A DNA stretch of 64,000 nucleotides from JADFMN01 sp964529975. GTDB lineage: Bacteria; Armatimonadota; Fimbriimonadia; Fimbriimonadales; Fimbriimonadaceae. The position numbers and the translations under genes were made by a program. Where the stretch lies: NCBI GenBank assembly GCA_964529975.1, contig CAZGXW010000005.1:3798-67797 (forward strand), read 5' to 3'. Position 1 is the first letter of the stretch. Each line of letters opens with the position of its first letter. The notes under the pieces are model-generated. The model did not search any database, was not told the origin of the DNA, and was given only the letters and a program-made list of their open reading frames with translations. Below, piece by piece: positions 16,006-24,280 of this stretch.

Positions 16006-17319
16006 ATGAAGGCTTCGACGGCTCTAGCAACACTCGCCGTCGTCGGTGCCCTCGTCGCGAGCGAAGTCGTCGTCCGGCCTAAGCACGACGACGGAAAGGT
16101 CCATATCACGTACTGGGAGAAGTGGGTCGGCATCGAGTTTGAGGCCGTGAAAAGGGTCGTCGACGACTTCAATTCCAGTCAAGACCGCATCCACGTCGAC
16201 CTGCTCAGCGTGAGCGGAATCCACAACAAGACTCTGATGGCCACTGCGGCGGGAGTGCCGCCGGATGTGGCTGGCCTGTTCGGTCCGAACGTCGCCCAAT
16301 ACTTCCACGACAGAGCCGTGATCCCCCTAGACGAACTGTGCGCGGAGGCCGGTATCTCGCGCGACGACTACATTCCCATCTATTGGGACATTTGCACGTT
16401 CGAGGGGCGGCTCTATGCGCTCCCGCTCACACCTGCGAGCACGGCGCTGCACTACAACACCCGGCTGTTCGCGCAGGCGGGAATCAAGGCGCCGCCCGAG
16501 ACGATCGAGGAAATGGACGAGGTTGTTGACCTCCTGACGAAGTCTAAACCCAATGGCGAGATCACGGTCGCTGGGTTCATGCACCAGGAGCCAGGTTGGT
16601 GGAACTGGGGATGGGGGTTCGTTTTTGGCGGCGAACTCTGGGACGGTGAGTCGAAGATCACGTGCGACTCGCCTGAGAACGTGCGCGCCTACACTTGGGT
16701 GCAGTCCTATGCAAAGAAGTACGGGACGAGCAAGTTGCAGAACTTCAAGAGCGGGTTCGGCGCGTTCAACTCTCCACAAAACGCGTTCATGTCCGAGAAG
16801 GTGGCGATGGTTCTGCAGGGTGGCTGGATGGGCAACTTCATCTCCACGCACAAACCGAGCCTAAAATGGGCGGCGTCCCCGTTCCCCTATCCAAGCGACA
16901 GGCCAGACCTCAAGGGCCGAACCTTCGCCGATCTCGATATCCTCGTCATCCCGCGCGGCGCAAAGCACCCAAAAGAGGCGTTCGAGTTCATCAAGTACAT
17001 GCAGTCGCAAAGTGCGATGGAGAAACTCTGCCTTGGCCAGACCAAGCACTCCCCGCTAGCCAAGTCGAGCCCTGAGTTCTACGCCAACCACCCCAACCCC
17101 TACATCCGGCTCTTCACCGACATGCCCAAGAACGCGAGCGTGGTCTCACCGCCAAAGATCGCGATATGGCCCGAGTATTCGTCAGAGATGCGCAACGCGT
17201 TCGACCAGATCGTGCTCGAGGGCAAGGACCCACAGACCGTCCTCACGAACGTCCGAATGCGCATGCAACCTGCGCTCGACAGGTATCTGCGAGAAAAGGC
17301 GCTGAGGGAGCACGAATGA
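16006..17319 (+). CDS. ABC sugar-importer extracellular binding protein
   Basis: A 437-residue solute-binding protein of the family 1 (maltose/sn-glycerol-3-phosphate type) group. It has a short N-terminal hydrophobic segment (residues 5-18) acting as signal or anchor, then the usual opening strand ITYWEKWVG. GVPPDVAGLFGPNV and MSEKVAMVLQGGWMGNFI are characteristic, as are the C-terminal helices with IWPEYSSEM. It should capture a sugar in the periplasm and deliver it to the two permeases that follow, the first overlapping by four bases. The upstream fucosidase suggests a fucosylated-glycan fragment or fucose as ligand, but this is inference. Confidence 0.9.
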   Translation: MKASTALATLAVVGALVASEVVVRPKHDDGKVHITYWEKWVGIEFEAVKRVVDDFNSSQDRIHVDLLSVSGIHNKTLMATAAGVPPDVAGLFGPNVAQYFHDRAVIPLDELCAEAGISRDDYIPIYWDICTFEGRLYALPLTPASTALHYNTRLFAQAGIKAPPETIEEMDEVVDLLTKSKPNGEITVAGFMHQEPGWWNWGWGFVFGGELWDGESKITCDSPENVRAYTWVQSYAKKYGTSKLQNFKSGFGAFNSPQNAFMSEKVAMVLQGGWMGNFISTHKPSLKWAASPFPYPSDRPDLKGRTFADLDILVIPRGAKHPKEAFEFIKYMQSQSAMEKLCLGQTKHSPLAKSSPEFYANHPNPYIRLFTDMPKNASVVSPPKIAIWPEYSSEMRNAFDQIVLEGKDPQTVLTNVRMRMQPALDRYLREKALREHE

Positions 17320-18194
17320 TCCGTCGGCGTGAAAGTCGGTCTGGAGTCGTCTTCGCCGCGCCGTGGATCATCGGTTTTGGCGTCTTTCTCGCTTACCCGA
17401 TCCTGGCATCGGTCTACTTCAGTTTCACCGAGTACTCGGTGCTCAAGCCGCCTGTCTGGGTCGGTACCGAGAACTACTCGACCATGTTCGCTGATGAAGT
17501 GTTCTGGAAGACGCTCGGCAACACGCTGTTCTTCTCCGCGCTCTACGTGCCGCTGGCGGCGGTTGTGGCCTTCGGCCTTGCTTTGCTGCTGAACAGCAAG
17601 GTCGCGCTGATGCCGCTATACCGCACGGTGTTCTATCTGCCGTCTCTCGTTCCCGTCGTGTCGCTTGTGATCCTTTGGATGTGGCTGTTCAACGGAGAGC
17701 ACGGTCTCGTGAACATGGGCCTCGGAGTCGGTGGTGTAGAGGGTCCTGGCTGGCTGACAGAGCCTGCATGGTCGAAGCCAGCGATCGTGATGATGTCCCT
17801 TTGGGGCGTCGGGAACGCGATGGTGATCTACCTTGCTGGCCTGCAGCAAGTTCCGCAGCAGTTGTACGAAGCCGCCGACATCGACGGCGCAAGCCCTTGG
17901 GCGAAGACGCGCAGCGTGACTATCCCGCTCGTGTCGCCCGTCATCCTTTTCAACGTCGTGATGTCGATCATCTGGTCGTTACAGGTCTTCACCCAGCCGT
18001 ATGTGCTCTCAGAAGACGGCTCTCCCTCGCGATCGATCTACTTCTATTCGATGTACCTCTTTGACAATGCGTTCAAGTACCACAAGATGGGGTACGCGAG
18101 CGCCATGGCGTGGATCATGTTCGTCGTGATCTTCCTTCTGACCCTGCTCGCGGTTAAGTTTGCAGAGAAGCGCGTGTACTACGAGGGAGGTTAG
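17316..18194 (+). CDS. ABC sugar-importer permease (MalF/UgpA type)
   Basis: A 292-residue inner-membrane permease with six predicted helices. It opens with the RSGVVFAAPWIIGFGVF pattern common to MalF/UgpA proteins and carries the cytoplasmic EAA loop near residue 190 (YEAADIDGASPW), which docks to the ATPase. ATGA overlap with the binding-protein gene indicates translational coupling, and the second permease follows one base after its stop. No ATPase gene is present in this cluster, so the complex probably borrows a shared MsmK/UgpC-type ATPase encoded elsewhere. Confidence 0.93.
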   Translation: MIRRRESRSGVVFAAPWIIGFGVFLAYPILASVYFSFTEYSVLKPPVWVGTENYSTMFADEVFWKTLGNTLFFSALYVPLAAVVAFGLALLLNSKVALMPLYRTVFYLPSLVPVVSLVILWMWLFNGEHGLVNMGLGVGGVEGPGWLTEPAWSKPAIVMMSLWGVGNAMVIYLAGLQQVPQQLYEAADIDGASPWAKTRSVTIPLVSPVILFNVVMSIIWSLQVFTQPYVLSEDGSPSRSIYFYSMYLFDNAFKYHKMGYASAMAWIMFVVIFLLTLLAVKFAEKRVYYEGG

Positions 18195-18195
18195 G

Positions 18196-19047
18196 ATGAA
18201 GAACCGCGTCCTGCTGCAGCACACGCTCATCCACCTCGCGCTTGTCGCGCTCGGGCTCATCTTTCTCCTTCCCTTTGCGTGGATGGTGGCGACTTCGCTC
18301 AAGACGGCGACGGAGACGACCGCAGACCCTCCAACGTTCATGCCTGCCGTCGCTCAGTGGAAGAACTACGGCGACGCGGTCGTGCACGGGCGCGACTCGC
18401 TGGGCTACACCCCGTTCTTGGTTTACGCGCGAAACACGATCTTGGTGTGCGTCTTGTTCGTTGCAGGCACGGTCGTTTCGAACAGCATCGTCGCCTACTC
18501 GTTCGCACGATTGCGCTGGCGTGGCCGCGACGTGGCCTTCGCCGCCACGCTCGCCACGATGATGGTGCCGTTCCCCGTCGTGATGGTCCCTGTGTTCTCG
18601 TTGTTCGTGAGCCTGGACTGGGTGGGGACCTTCCGACCGCTTTGGGTGCCGGCCTGGTTTGGGAGCGCCTTCAGTATCTTTCTCCTACGGCAGTTCTTTC
18701 GGACGATCCCGATGGAACTGAGCGAGGCTGCGCGACTTGATGGTTGCAGCGAGTGGGGGATTTTCACCCGTGTCGTGGCCCCATTGGCCAAGCCCGCGAT
18801 CGCCGTCGTGGCCCTCTTTGCGTTCATGGCCGCGTGGAACGACTTTCTCGGCCCTTTGATCTATCTCCACAGCCAAGAGCAGTTCACGCTCTCGCTCGGC
18901 CTACAGTTCTACAAGAGCCAACACAGCGCCCAGTGGCACCTCCTCATGGCTGCCTCGACCATCGTCGTCGCACCGATCATCGTGCTGTTCTTCTTTACCC
19001 AGCGGCTTTTCATCCAAGGGATCGCGGCGACCGGATTGAAAGGGTAG
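18196..19047 (+). CDS. ABC sugar-importer permease (MalG/UgpE type)
   Basis: A 283-residue inner-membrane permease and partner of the preceding one. An early periplasmic loop (PTFMPAVAQWKNYGD) is typical of MalG-type proteins. The EAA loop is around residues 180-195 (SEAARLDGCSEWGIF), and the C-terminus has the FFTQRLFIQGIAATGLKG pattern of the family. GGGAGG lies six bases before the ATG, a good ribosome-binding site. The cluster ends here; the ECF sigma gene 35 bases downstream has its own probable promoter. Confidence 0.93.
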   Translation: MKNRVLLQHTLIHLALVALGLIFLLPFAWMVATSLKTATETTADPPTFMPAVAQWKNYGDAVVHGRDSLGYTPFLVYARNTILVCVLFVAGTVVSNSIVAYSFARLRWRGRDVAFAATLATMMVPFPVVMVPVFSLFVSLDWVGTFRPLWVPAWFGSAFSIFLLRQFFRTIPMELSEAARLDGCSEWGIFTRVVAPLAKPAIAVVALFAFMAAWNDFLGPLIYLHSQEQFTLSLGLQFYKSQHSAQWHLLMAASTIVVAPIIVLFFFTQRLFIQGIAATGLKG

Positions 19048-19066
19048 GACCGGGCCGCCCGAGTGA

Positions 19067-19072
19067 TACACT
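19067..19072 (+). promoter_or_regulatory. Putative -10 box (TACACT) before the ECF sigma gene
   Basis: TACACT ends ten bases before the ATG at 19083; no Shine-Dalgarno lies between. If ECF sigma factors autoregulate here, a different recognition element could also be present, but none was identified. Confidence 0.35.
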
Positions 19073-19082
19073 GGGCCCACTG

Positions 19083-19640
19083 ATGGATCGGGCAAGATTC
19101 GAGAGCCACCTCAAGCCCGTGCTCGACGTCGCCTATGGCTACGCCCACAAACTCACGGGCAACCAGGACGACGCAATGGATCTTGTCCAGGACGCAGCAG
19201 TCCAGGCGTTCAGGTCCATTGGAACCTTCGAGGAAGGAACGAACTTCAAGGCGTGGTTCATGAAGATCCTCACGAACAAGTTTTACAAGTCAAAGGTTCG
19301 CGAGGCAAGGCGTGGGCAGAGCGTTCCGCTCGAAGACGCCGAAGACCTCTTTATGTACACTGCCGCCGAAGACGGCGGGTTGAAGGACACCCTCGACATC
19401 GTGTTCGACAAACTTGACCAGGAAGAGGTCCAAAGGGCCATCGATGAGCTGCCCGAGGAATACAGGGTCGTAAGCCTGCTCTACTTCCTGAACGACTTCA
19501 CCTACGAGGAGATCGCAGAGGCCGCCGAGATCCCCATTGGGACGGTCCGGTCGCGGCTGCACCGTGGCCGAAAACTTCTCCAGAAGGCGCTTTGGCACAC
19601 GGCAGAAGACCGCGGGCTTGTGGCAGGAGGTGCGAAGTGA
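19083..19640 (+). CDS. ECF RNA polymerase sigma factor, SigR-like
   Basis: A 185-residue group 4 sigma factor with only regions 2 and 4. Region 2 runs through AMDLVQDAAVQAFRS and GTNFKAWFMKILTNKFY. Region 4 is YEEIAEAAEIPIGTVRSRLHRGRKLL, which binds the -35 element. The GTN-KAW and IPIGTVRSRLHRGR segments resemble SigR/SigH of actinobacteria (the ECF12-type group), which respond to thiol oxidation. The next gene, overlapping by four bases, encodes a small zinc-binding anti-sigma factor of the matching kind. Its regulon cannot be read from the window. Confidence 0.92.
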   Translation: MDRARFESHLKPVLDVAYGYAHKLTGNQDDAMDLVQDAAVQAFRSIGTFEEGTNFKAWFMKILTNKFYKSKVREARRGQSVPLEDAEDLFMYTAAEDGGLKDTLDIVFDKLDQEEVQRAIDELPEEYRVVSLLYFLNDFTYEEIAEAAEIPIGTVRSRLHRGRKLLQKALWHTAEDRGLVAGGAK

Positions 19641-19888
19641 GCGAACACGACAAGTGCTCGTGCGACGAGGCCGTTGAACTCCTCGGCGATTTCCTGTGCA
19701 AGGAACTGACGCCGGAGGAGCGCGAGCGCGTCGAGGCTCACCTTTGTGAGTGCATCGAGTGCGCGGACTTTTACCAGTTCGAAGGCAAGATGCTCGAGTG
19801 CGTCAAACGGAAAGTGACGGAGACACAGCTGCCGAAGGAACTCGTCGACAAGGTGCTCAAGGCGCTTGACGAGTGCGAGAAGGCCTAG
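19637..19888 (+). CDS. Zinc-binding anti-sigma factor, RsrA-like
   Basis: An 83-residue soluble protein with the zinc anti-sigma motif His35-x3-Cys39-x2-Cys42 (AHLCECIEC) and upstream cysteines at 7, 9 and 21. It has no membrane helix, so it should bind the sigma factor in the cytoplasm, as RsrA does for SigR, releasing it when thiols are oxidised. The cysteine count (eight) is high. The GTG start is favoured by a perfect AGGAGG seven bases upstream and by its GTGA overlap with the sigma gene. Its stop interlocks with that of the convergent minD-like gene (CTAG, 19885-19888). The redox role is inference from the family. Confidence 0.85.
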   Translation: MSEHDKCSCDEAVELLGDFLCKELTPEERERVEAHLCECIECADFYQFEGKMLECVKRKVTETQLPKELVDKVLKALDECEKA

Positions 19889-20739
19889 GCGGCCTCTTTG
19901 GCGGCGGGGGCTTCTTCGACGTCCTGTTCGGACTTCTTGAACGCGGCAAAGATCGAGCGCATCCTCTGCAAGATTCCGACGGCCGGGGAGTCGACGACCG
20001 GTGACGGTTCGCGATTGAGCCATTCGACGAGCGAATCGATCGCGCGAGACGCCTTGCACTTTGGCGATGTCAGGATGAAGGCTTGCCTCGATCGAAGCGC
20101 TTTGCCGACCTCCGGGTCAAGAGGCACGATGCCAGCCAGGGCGATCTCCTTGTTGAGGAACTGTGCAACGATCGAACTGACTCTGCCATAGACGGTCGAG
20201 GCTTGAGACGGTGATTCGGCCATGTTGACGATCAACGCGACTTCGGCACCAGGCTTCTCTTCGAAGACAGCCTTCGCCGTCGCGTAGGCGTCCATCACAC
20301 TGGTCGGGTCGGGCGTCGTGACGACCAGGACGCGCTTCGATGCGCGCAGAAAGGCCGTTGCGCTTTCTCCAATGCCGCTCGAAGTGTCGAAAACGACGTA
20401 GGCGTGCTTGGAACCAGCATCGAGGACGGCATCCACGAGGGCCTTCAGTTCTTCGCCGCCGAGGCTCGCAAGTTCCTTGCTTCCGGTCCCCCCACACACG
20501 ACGTCTATGCCCTCTGGCCCCTCGACCACGGCCTCAGAGACTGGGACGGAGTCACGCACGACATGGAGCAGGGTCTTCGCGGGTTTGATGCCCAAGACCA
20601 GATCGACGTTCGCCAGGCCCATGTCCGCGTCGACGAGAAGGGTCTTGTGGCCGTGCTCGGCCAGCGAGATCGCCAGGCTGACGGAGAGGCTCGTCTTTCC
20701 GACGCCCCCCTTTCCGTTCGCGATGGCGATCGAAACCAT
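19885..20739 (-). CDS. MinD/FlhG-like ParA-family ATPase
   Basis: A 284-residue P-loop ATPase beginning MVSIAIANGKGGVGKTS, the deviant Walker A motif of ParA/MinD proteins, with LLVDADMGLANVD as switch I/A-prime and YVVFDTSSGIGES as Walker B. The LANVDLVLG pattern and SVMDAYATAKA segment are closest to FlhG/YlxH-type MinD proteins, which set the number or place of flagella or pili. The C-terminal 45 residues are acidic and alanine-rich and lack a clear membrane-targeting helix. It starts one base after the preceding MshEN-domain gene, so the pair probably works together. No flagellar genes are seen. Confidence 0.85.
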   Translation of the reverse strand: MVSIAIANGKGGVGKTSLSVSLAISLAEHGHKTLLVDADMGLANVDLVLGIKPAKTLLHVVRDSVPVSEAVVEGPEGIDVVCGGTGSKELASLGGEELKALVDAVLDAGSKHAYVVFDTSSGIGESATAFLRASKRVLVVTTPDPTSVMDAYATAKAVFEEKPGAEVALIVNMAESPSQASTVYGRVSSIVAQFLNKEIALAGIVPLDPEVGKALRSRQAFILTSPKCKASRAIDSLVEWLNREPSPVVDSPAVGILQRMRSIFAAFKKSEQDVEEAPAAKEAA

Positions 20740-20740
20740 C

Positions 20741-21658
20741 TTACGCGGCCCTCCGGAAGAGTCCTTTGAGCCCTTTTTTCTTCTCCGCCGCTGGGGCAGC
20801 CGCCCAGACCGCCTCGCGCTCGCTGTCGTAGTCGTCACCGGCATAGGCCTTTCTTAGGCCAGCGAGGACTTCCTCGATCGGAGCCTCTTCCGCGACGACC
20901 TGGCACGCGATCGCGTCAGCGATCATATCGAGTGAGGACTGGTCGAACGGAGCGACCGCTTTCAAGACAATTGTGTTCGCTTCGAGCCGCACGGGCAGCG
21001 CTAGCGCTGCTATCGCGAGGTGCGACGGCACGCGCGCAACGGCGGCAGGGTCGTACTCCAGTAAAGGTTTGGGCTGCTCATCCTCTTGGATGTGAAGGAA
21101 AGTCCCTGGATCTTGTTCGGGCTGCGGGCCTGCAATCATTTTGGGTTCCGTCGCAACAACCGGTTCGGCGGGCGCGGCAGTTCCGGCGGCCTCAGCAAGG
21201 AGCCGCTGAATCTCGTTGTCGGAGAGCGGGCCGTTTACAGGCTTGGCCTCTTCGACAGCGTTTTTTCGCGCCGCCTCGACGAGAGACTCCTCGTCGATGT
21301 CCGCATGGGGCTCTTCCTCTTCCGGCTGGACTGGGGGCTCGACGGCTTGGGCTGCGACAACGACAGGTGCATCGGCAACTGGCTCAGTCTTCGGCTCAGA
21401 TGGCGCTACGAAAGGCTGTGCCGTCGCAATCGCCTCTTGGTTCGCCATCCATCCTGCGATCTGGACCCGAAGGCTGTGGTTTTCGCCCTTGACGTGAGCG
21501 ACTTCCTCGCTCAATTGAGTGACCGCCTTGCGCAGGTCGCAAAGTTGATCAAGGAGTTGGCCCATGGTCTCGTCCGAGGCTTGGAGGGGCGCCTGGATAG
21601 GCACCTGGGCTGGTTCAGACGGGCCGTCTGACGGCTGGCGGCGTGCGAACTGTTGCAT
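20741..21658 (-). CDS. MshEN (T2SSE N-terminal) domain protein with coiled coil and disordered linker
   Basis: A 305-residue protein, if translation starts at ATG 21658; an in-frame TTG at 21712 is an alternative and neither has a clear ribosome site. Residues 30-68 form a predicted coiled coil, 80-205 a Pro/Glu/Ala-rich linker, and 207-274 (VPSHLAIAALALPVRLEAN, VAPFDQSSLDMIADAI) resemble the C-terminal half of the MshEN domain found at the start of PilB/GspE ATPases, which in some proteins binds cyclic di-GMP. The tail is basic. No ATPase domain follows. The MinD-like gene starts one base after its stop, which suggests a joint role in placing a pilus or secretion machine. Confidence 0.65.
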   Translation of the reverse strand: MQQFARRQPSDGPSEPAQVPIQAPLQASDETMGQLLDQLCDLRKAVTQLSEEVAHVKGENHSLRVQIAGWMANQEAIATAQPFVAPSEPKTEPVADAPVVVAAQAVEPPVQPEEEEPHADIDEESLVEAARKNAVEEAKPVNGPLSDNEIQRLLAEAAGTAAPAEPVVATEPKMIAGPQPEQDPGTFLHIQEDEQPKPLLEYDPAAVARVPSHLAIAALALPVRLEANTIVLKAVAPFDQSSLDMIADAIACQVVAEEAPIEEVLAGLRKAYAGDDYDSEREAVWAAAPAAEKKKGLKGLFRRAA

Positions 21659-21733
21659 GTCCCGTTTCGGCGAGGCTCGGGAGGGCCTCCGCCATTGAGA
21701 TTCTCGGTTCAACGGGGTCGGATTTACAGGTAT

Positions 21734-22276
21734 TTATCCGGGCAACGGGACGACGATGAGCCGCTTGGGGCCGTGGACGCCCATGACGATCACCCCCTCG
21801 ACGTCCGCCGTCCTGCTGGGGCCCGTCACAAGCACGCTGTTGCGGCCGGCCAGTCGCGAAAGGCCCTCTTCCAGGCTCAGCACCAAGTTGCTCTGCCGAA
21901 CCAGGCAAACATGGACGGGTGGGGCCAGGCTCGTCAGTCTCCGTCTTACCGGAGCCGCGGAGATGAATATGCTGCCCGTCTCGGCGATCGCGGCGTCACA
22001 GTGTGTCACCCCGCATTCAGCGTCCCAGACGCTGGCTACACGTTGACCGAGCACCGCTCCCACGGCCTCGTCCGCGTCGTCGTCCCACGTCGCGCGATCC
22101 CGAAACCCTGCGAGCACACCGATGTCTGCGACTTCGCCCTTGTGAAACTCGAGCATCGCACAGAAGGTCTGCCAAAGATCGGCCCCCTGCTCGAGCACCA
22201 CTTCTGCGGTCGGTCGGGGCCTTTCGCCACCCTTCGACTGTGGCAACGCCGCAAGGACACGATCACGATCGTCCAC
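21734..22276 (-). CDS. lutC: LutC/YkgG-type LUD-domain protein
   Basis: A 180-residue protein of the LUD family and third component of the LutABC L-lactate oxidation complex. GVTHCDAAIAETGSIFI and VTGPSRTADVEG are strongly conserved LutC motifs, followed by MGVHGPKRLIVV. In Bacillus LutABC lets cells grow on L-lactate by converting it to pyruvate. The GTG start lies within the 3' end of lutB (14-base overlap). With the rhamnose genes upstream it completes a route from a deoxysugar to pyruvate. Length is somewhat shorter than usual. Confidence 0.9.
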   Translation of the reverse strand: MDDRDRVLAALPQSKGGERPRPTAEVVLEQGADLWQTFCAMLEFHKGEVADIGVLAGFRDRATWDDDADEAVGAVLGQRVASVWDAECGVTHCDAAIAETGSIFISAAPVRRRLTSLAPPVHVCLVRQSNLVLSLEEGLSRLAGRNSVLVTGPSRTADVEGVIVMGVHGPKRLIVVPLPG

Positions 22277-23570
22277 GCCACCACCTCCTGAAGTCGATGC
22301 GCTTCTTGACGGGCTCGCGAAACTCGCGCCAAGACTTCGGCATCTCGACCATCGGCAGCAGACTGACGCCCGCCCGCCACGCTAGCGAGTTGCGCGCTCC
22401 CATGCCAAACCACTTCCAGCCCTTGTTCCTGTCGTCTTCGGACCTCAGTTTCAAGAGGAGGTCGGGAATTGGAATGTCCACAGGGCAAACTTCTTGGCAC
22501 GCCCCGCAGAGCGAAGACGCCTTGGCGAGATGGCCGTGCTTCTCTACGCCTTCCAACGCTGGAGCAAGCACCGCGCCGAGCGGACCTGGATACACGTGTC
22601 CGTAGGCGTGCCCAGTCGACCTACGGTAGACCGGACACACGTTCAAGCATGCGCCACACCGGATGCACCGCAAAATCTCGCGATAGGGCCCATTGAGCAC
22701 GCGGCTGCGCCCGTTGTCGAGCAGGACGAGGTGAACTTGTTCCGGCCCGTCGTCTCCATCCCCTCTTGGTCCGGTGATGAAATGTGTGTACACGGTTAGC
22801 CGCTGTCCGGTCGCAGAGCCAGCAAGGAGCCGAAGGAACAACGCGAGGTCTTCGTCCGTGGGCAAGACCTTCTCAATGCCCATGAGCGCGATGTGGATTC
22901 TGGGTGCGGTGGTGGAAAGCCGGTTGTTGCCCTCGTTCTCGACCGTCACGATCCGACCGCTGGACGCAACAGCAAAGTTGACGCCACTTATCCCGACGTC
23001 AGCCCTTTGGAACGCTTTCCTTAGGTGGGACCTCGCCTGTGCGGCGATCACTTCTGGTTCGTCGTTGTACTCGCCGATCCCCTCTCGCTCGAACAGAGTG
23101 GCGATCTGTCTTCGGTCTTTGTGGATGATCGGGGCAACGATGTGGCTCGGCGTGTCCTTATCGATCTGAACCACGAACTCGCCTAGGTCTGTCTCGACGA
23201 CCGAATGGCCGGCCTTCTCGAGGGCGTCGTTCAGATGGATCTCTTCGGTCGCCATCGACTTGGCCTTGACGATGGTGGAATCTTGGGGACATAGCGAGAG
23301 GATCAGCCTTCGCGCGCTCGCCGCGTCGACTGCCCAATGGACAGTGATGCCGTTCTTGGTGCACTTCTCCTCAAGTTGCAGGAGCAGCCCCCTGAGGTTG
23401 TCAAGCACGTACGACTTCGTCGCTCCGGCCGAGCGGCGCGCCGCGTCGACGTCGGCAAACACTGCAGCCAGCGCGTTCCGTCGGTTCTCGCTCACGCGGA
23501 TCGTCGAGGCGCGGACGCTCCGGACCGTGTCCTCGTCAAGTTTGCGGACGAAACCGTCAAACGTGTTCAT
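22263..23570 (-). CDS. lutB: LutB-type iron-sulfur protein of L-lactate oxidation
   Basis: A 435-residue protein with an N-terminal LUD domain (about residues 60-290) and a C-terminal ferredoxin-like region with two [4Fe-4S] motifs, CIRCGACLNVCP and CGACQEVCP, the second followed by VDIPIPDLL. GVNFAVASSGRIVTVENEGNNR is the LutB hallmark. It is the central electron-transfer subunit of LutABC, acting at the cytoplasmic face of the membrane. The ATG at 23570 overlaps lutA by four bases. A C-terminal DUF3390-like tail is present. Function is well supported by all three neighbours occurring together. Confidence 0.93.
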   Translation of the reverse strand: MNTFDGFVRKLDEDTVRSVRASTIRVSENRRNALAAVFADVDAARRSAGATKSYVLDNLRGLLLQLEEKCTKNGITVHWAVDAASARRLILSLCPQDSTIVKAKSMATEEIHLNDALEKAGHSVVETDLGEFVVQIDKDTPSHIVAPIIHKDRRQIATLFEREGIGEYNDEPEVIAAQARSHLRKAFQRADVGISGVNFAVASSGRIVTVENEGNNRLSTTAPRIHIALMGIEKVLPTDEDLALFLRLLAGSATGQRLTVYTHFITGPRGDGDDGPEQVHLVLLDNGRSRVLNGPYREILRCIRCGACLNVCPVYRRSTGHAYGHVYPGPLGAVLAPALEGVEKHGHLAKASSLCGACQEVCPVDIPIPDLLLKLRSEDDRNKGWKWFGMGARNSLAWRAGVSLLPMVEMPKSWREFREPVKKRIDFRRWWRGRS

Positions 23571-24280
23571 GCCGATACCGCCTCGACCAAGACTTGGGCG
23601 AAGTGTGCGAAGGCGATCTCGATCGAGTTCCGCTTTGCGAGCCCTTGCAGGTGCATGAGGCACCCCATGTCGCCGCTCACGACTTGGTCCACGCCGGCTT
23701 GCTCGATCTGGCGTAGTTTTTCGAGGCCGATGCCTTCGCTGACCTTTCCGTGCGTCACCGAGAACGCTCCTCCGAACCCGCAACACTGTTCGGGCGAGCC
23801 GATCTCCACGACCTCGATTCCACCGATCGAAGCAAGGATCTCAGCCTGCTGGTTGCGTAGGCCCATCATCCTGCCGTGGCAAGCGCGGTGCAGGCCGATC
23901 CGCCTAGACGGCAGTGTTCCGCCCCATTGCTGCTTCCCCGCGACGTCAACCAGGAACTCGGCGAGTTCGTACACGCGATTGGTTTGGCAGGACACTCCGA
24001 GCATTCCGTATCCGTGCCGTAGCATGGCGGCGCAAGATGCGCTGGGCGTCACGACGAACACGTCCTCATCCCGATCCAACCCGAACAACTTCATCGAGCG
24101 TTCCGCGATCGGCCGGGCAACGTCCCAGTCGCCTGCGTTGAATGCCGGCTGCCCACAGCACGTCTGCGCCTCGTCGAACTCGACAGTGCAGCCCGCGTGC
24201 TCTAGCGCGCGGACTGCAGCAATGCCAACTTCGCCGTAGTACGCGTCACAGAGACAGGTCAGAAGAAGCCTGACCCTCAT
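23567..24280 (-). CDS. lutA: LutA-type CCG-domain iron-sulfur subunit
   Basis: A 237-residue protein with two CCG domains (QTCCGQPAFNAGD and EQCCGFGGAFSV), each supplying cysteines to an iron-sulfur cofactor of the type found in heterodisulfide-reductase-like subunits. The N-terminus LLLTCLCDAYYGEVG and the GDMGCLMHLQG segment are typical of LutA/YkgE. It forms the first subunit of the LutABC complex that oxidises L-lactate to pyruvate. Its ATG overlaps the rhamnulokinase stop by four bases and its stop overlaps lutB by four, so lactate use is built into the rhamnose operon. Confidence 0.93.
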   Translation of the reverse strand: MRVRLLLTCLCDAYYGEVGIAAVRALEHAGCTVEFDEAQTCCGQPAFNAGDWDVARPIAERSMKLFGLDRDEDVFVVTPSASCAAMLRHGYGMLGVSCQTNRVYELAEFLVDVAGKQQWGGTLPSRRIGLHRACHGRMMGLRNQQAEILASIGGIEVVEIGSPEQCCGFGGAFSVTHGKVSEGIGLEKLRQIEQAGVDQVVSGDMGCLMHLQGLAKRNSIEIAFAHFAQVLVEAVSA

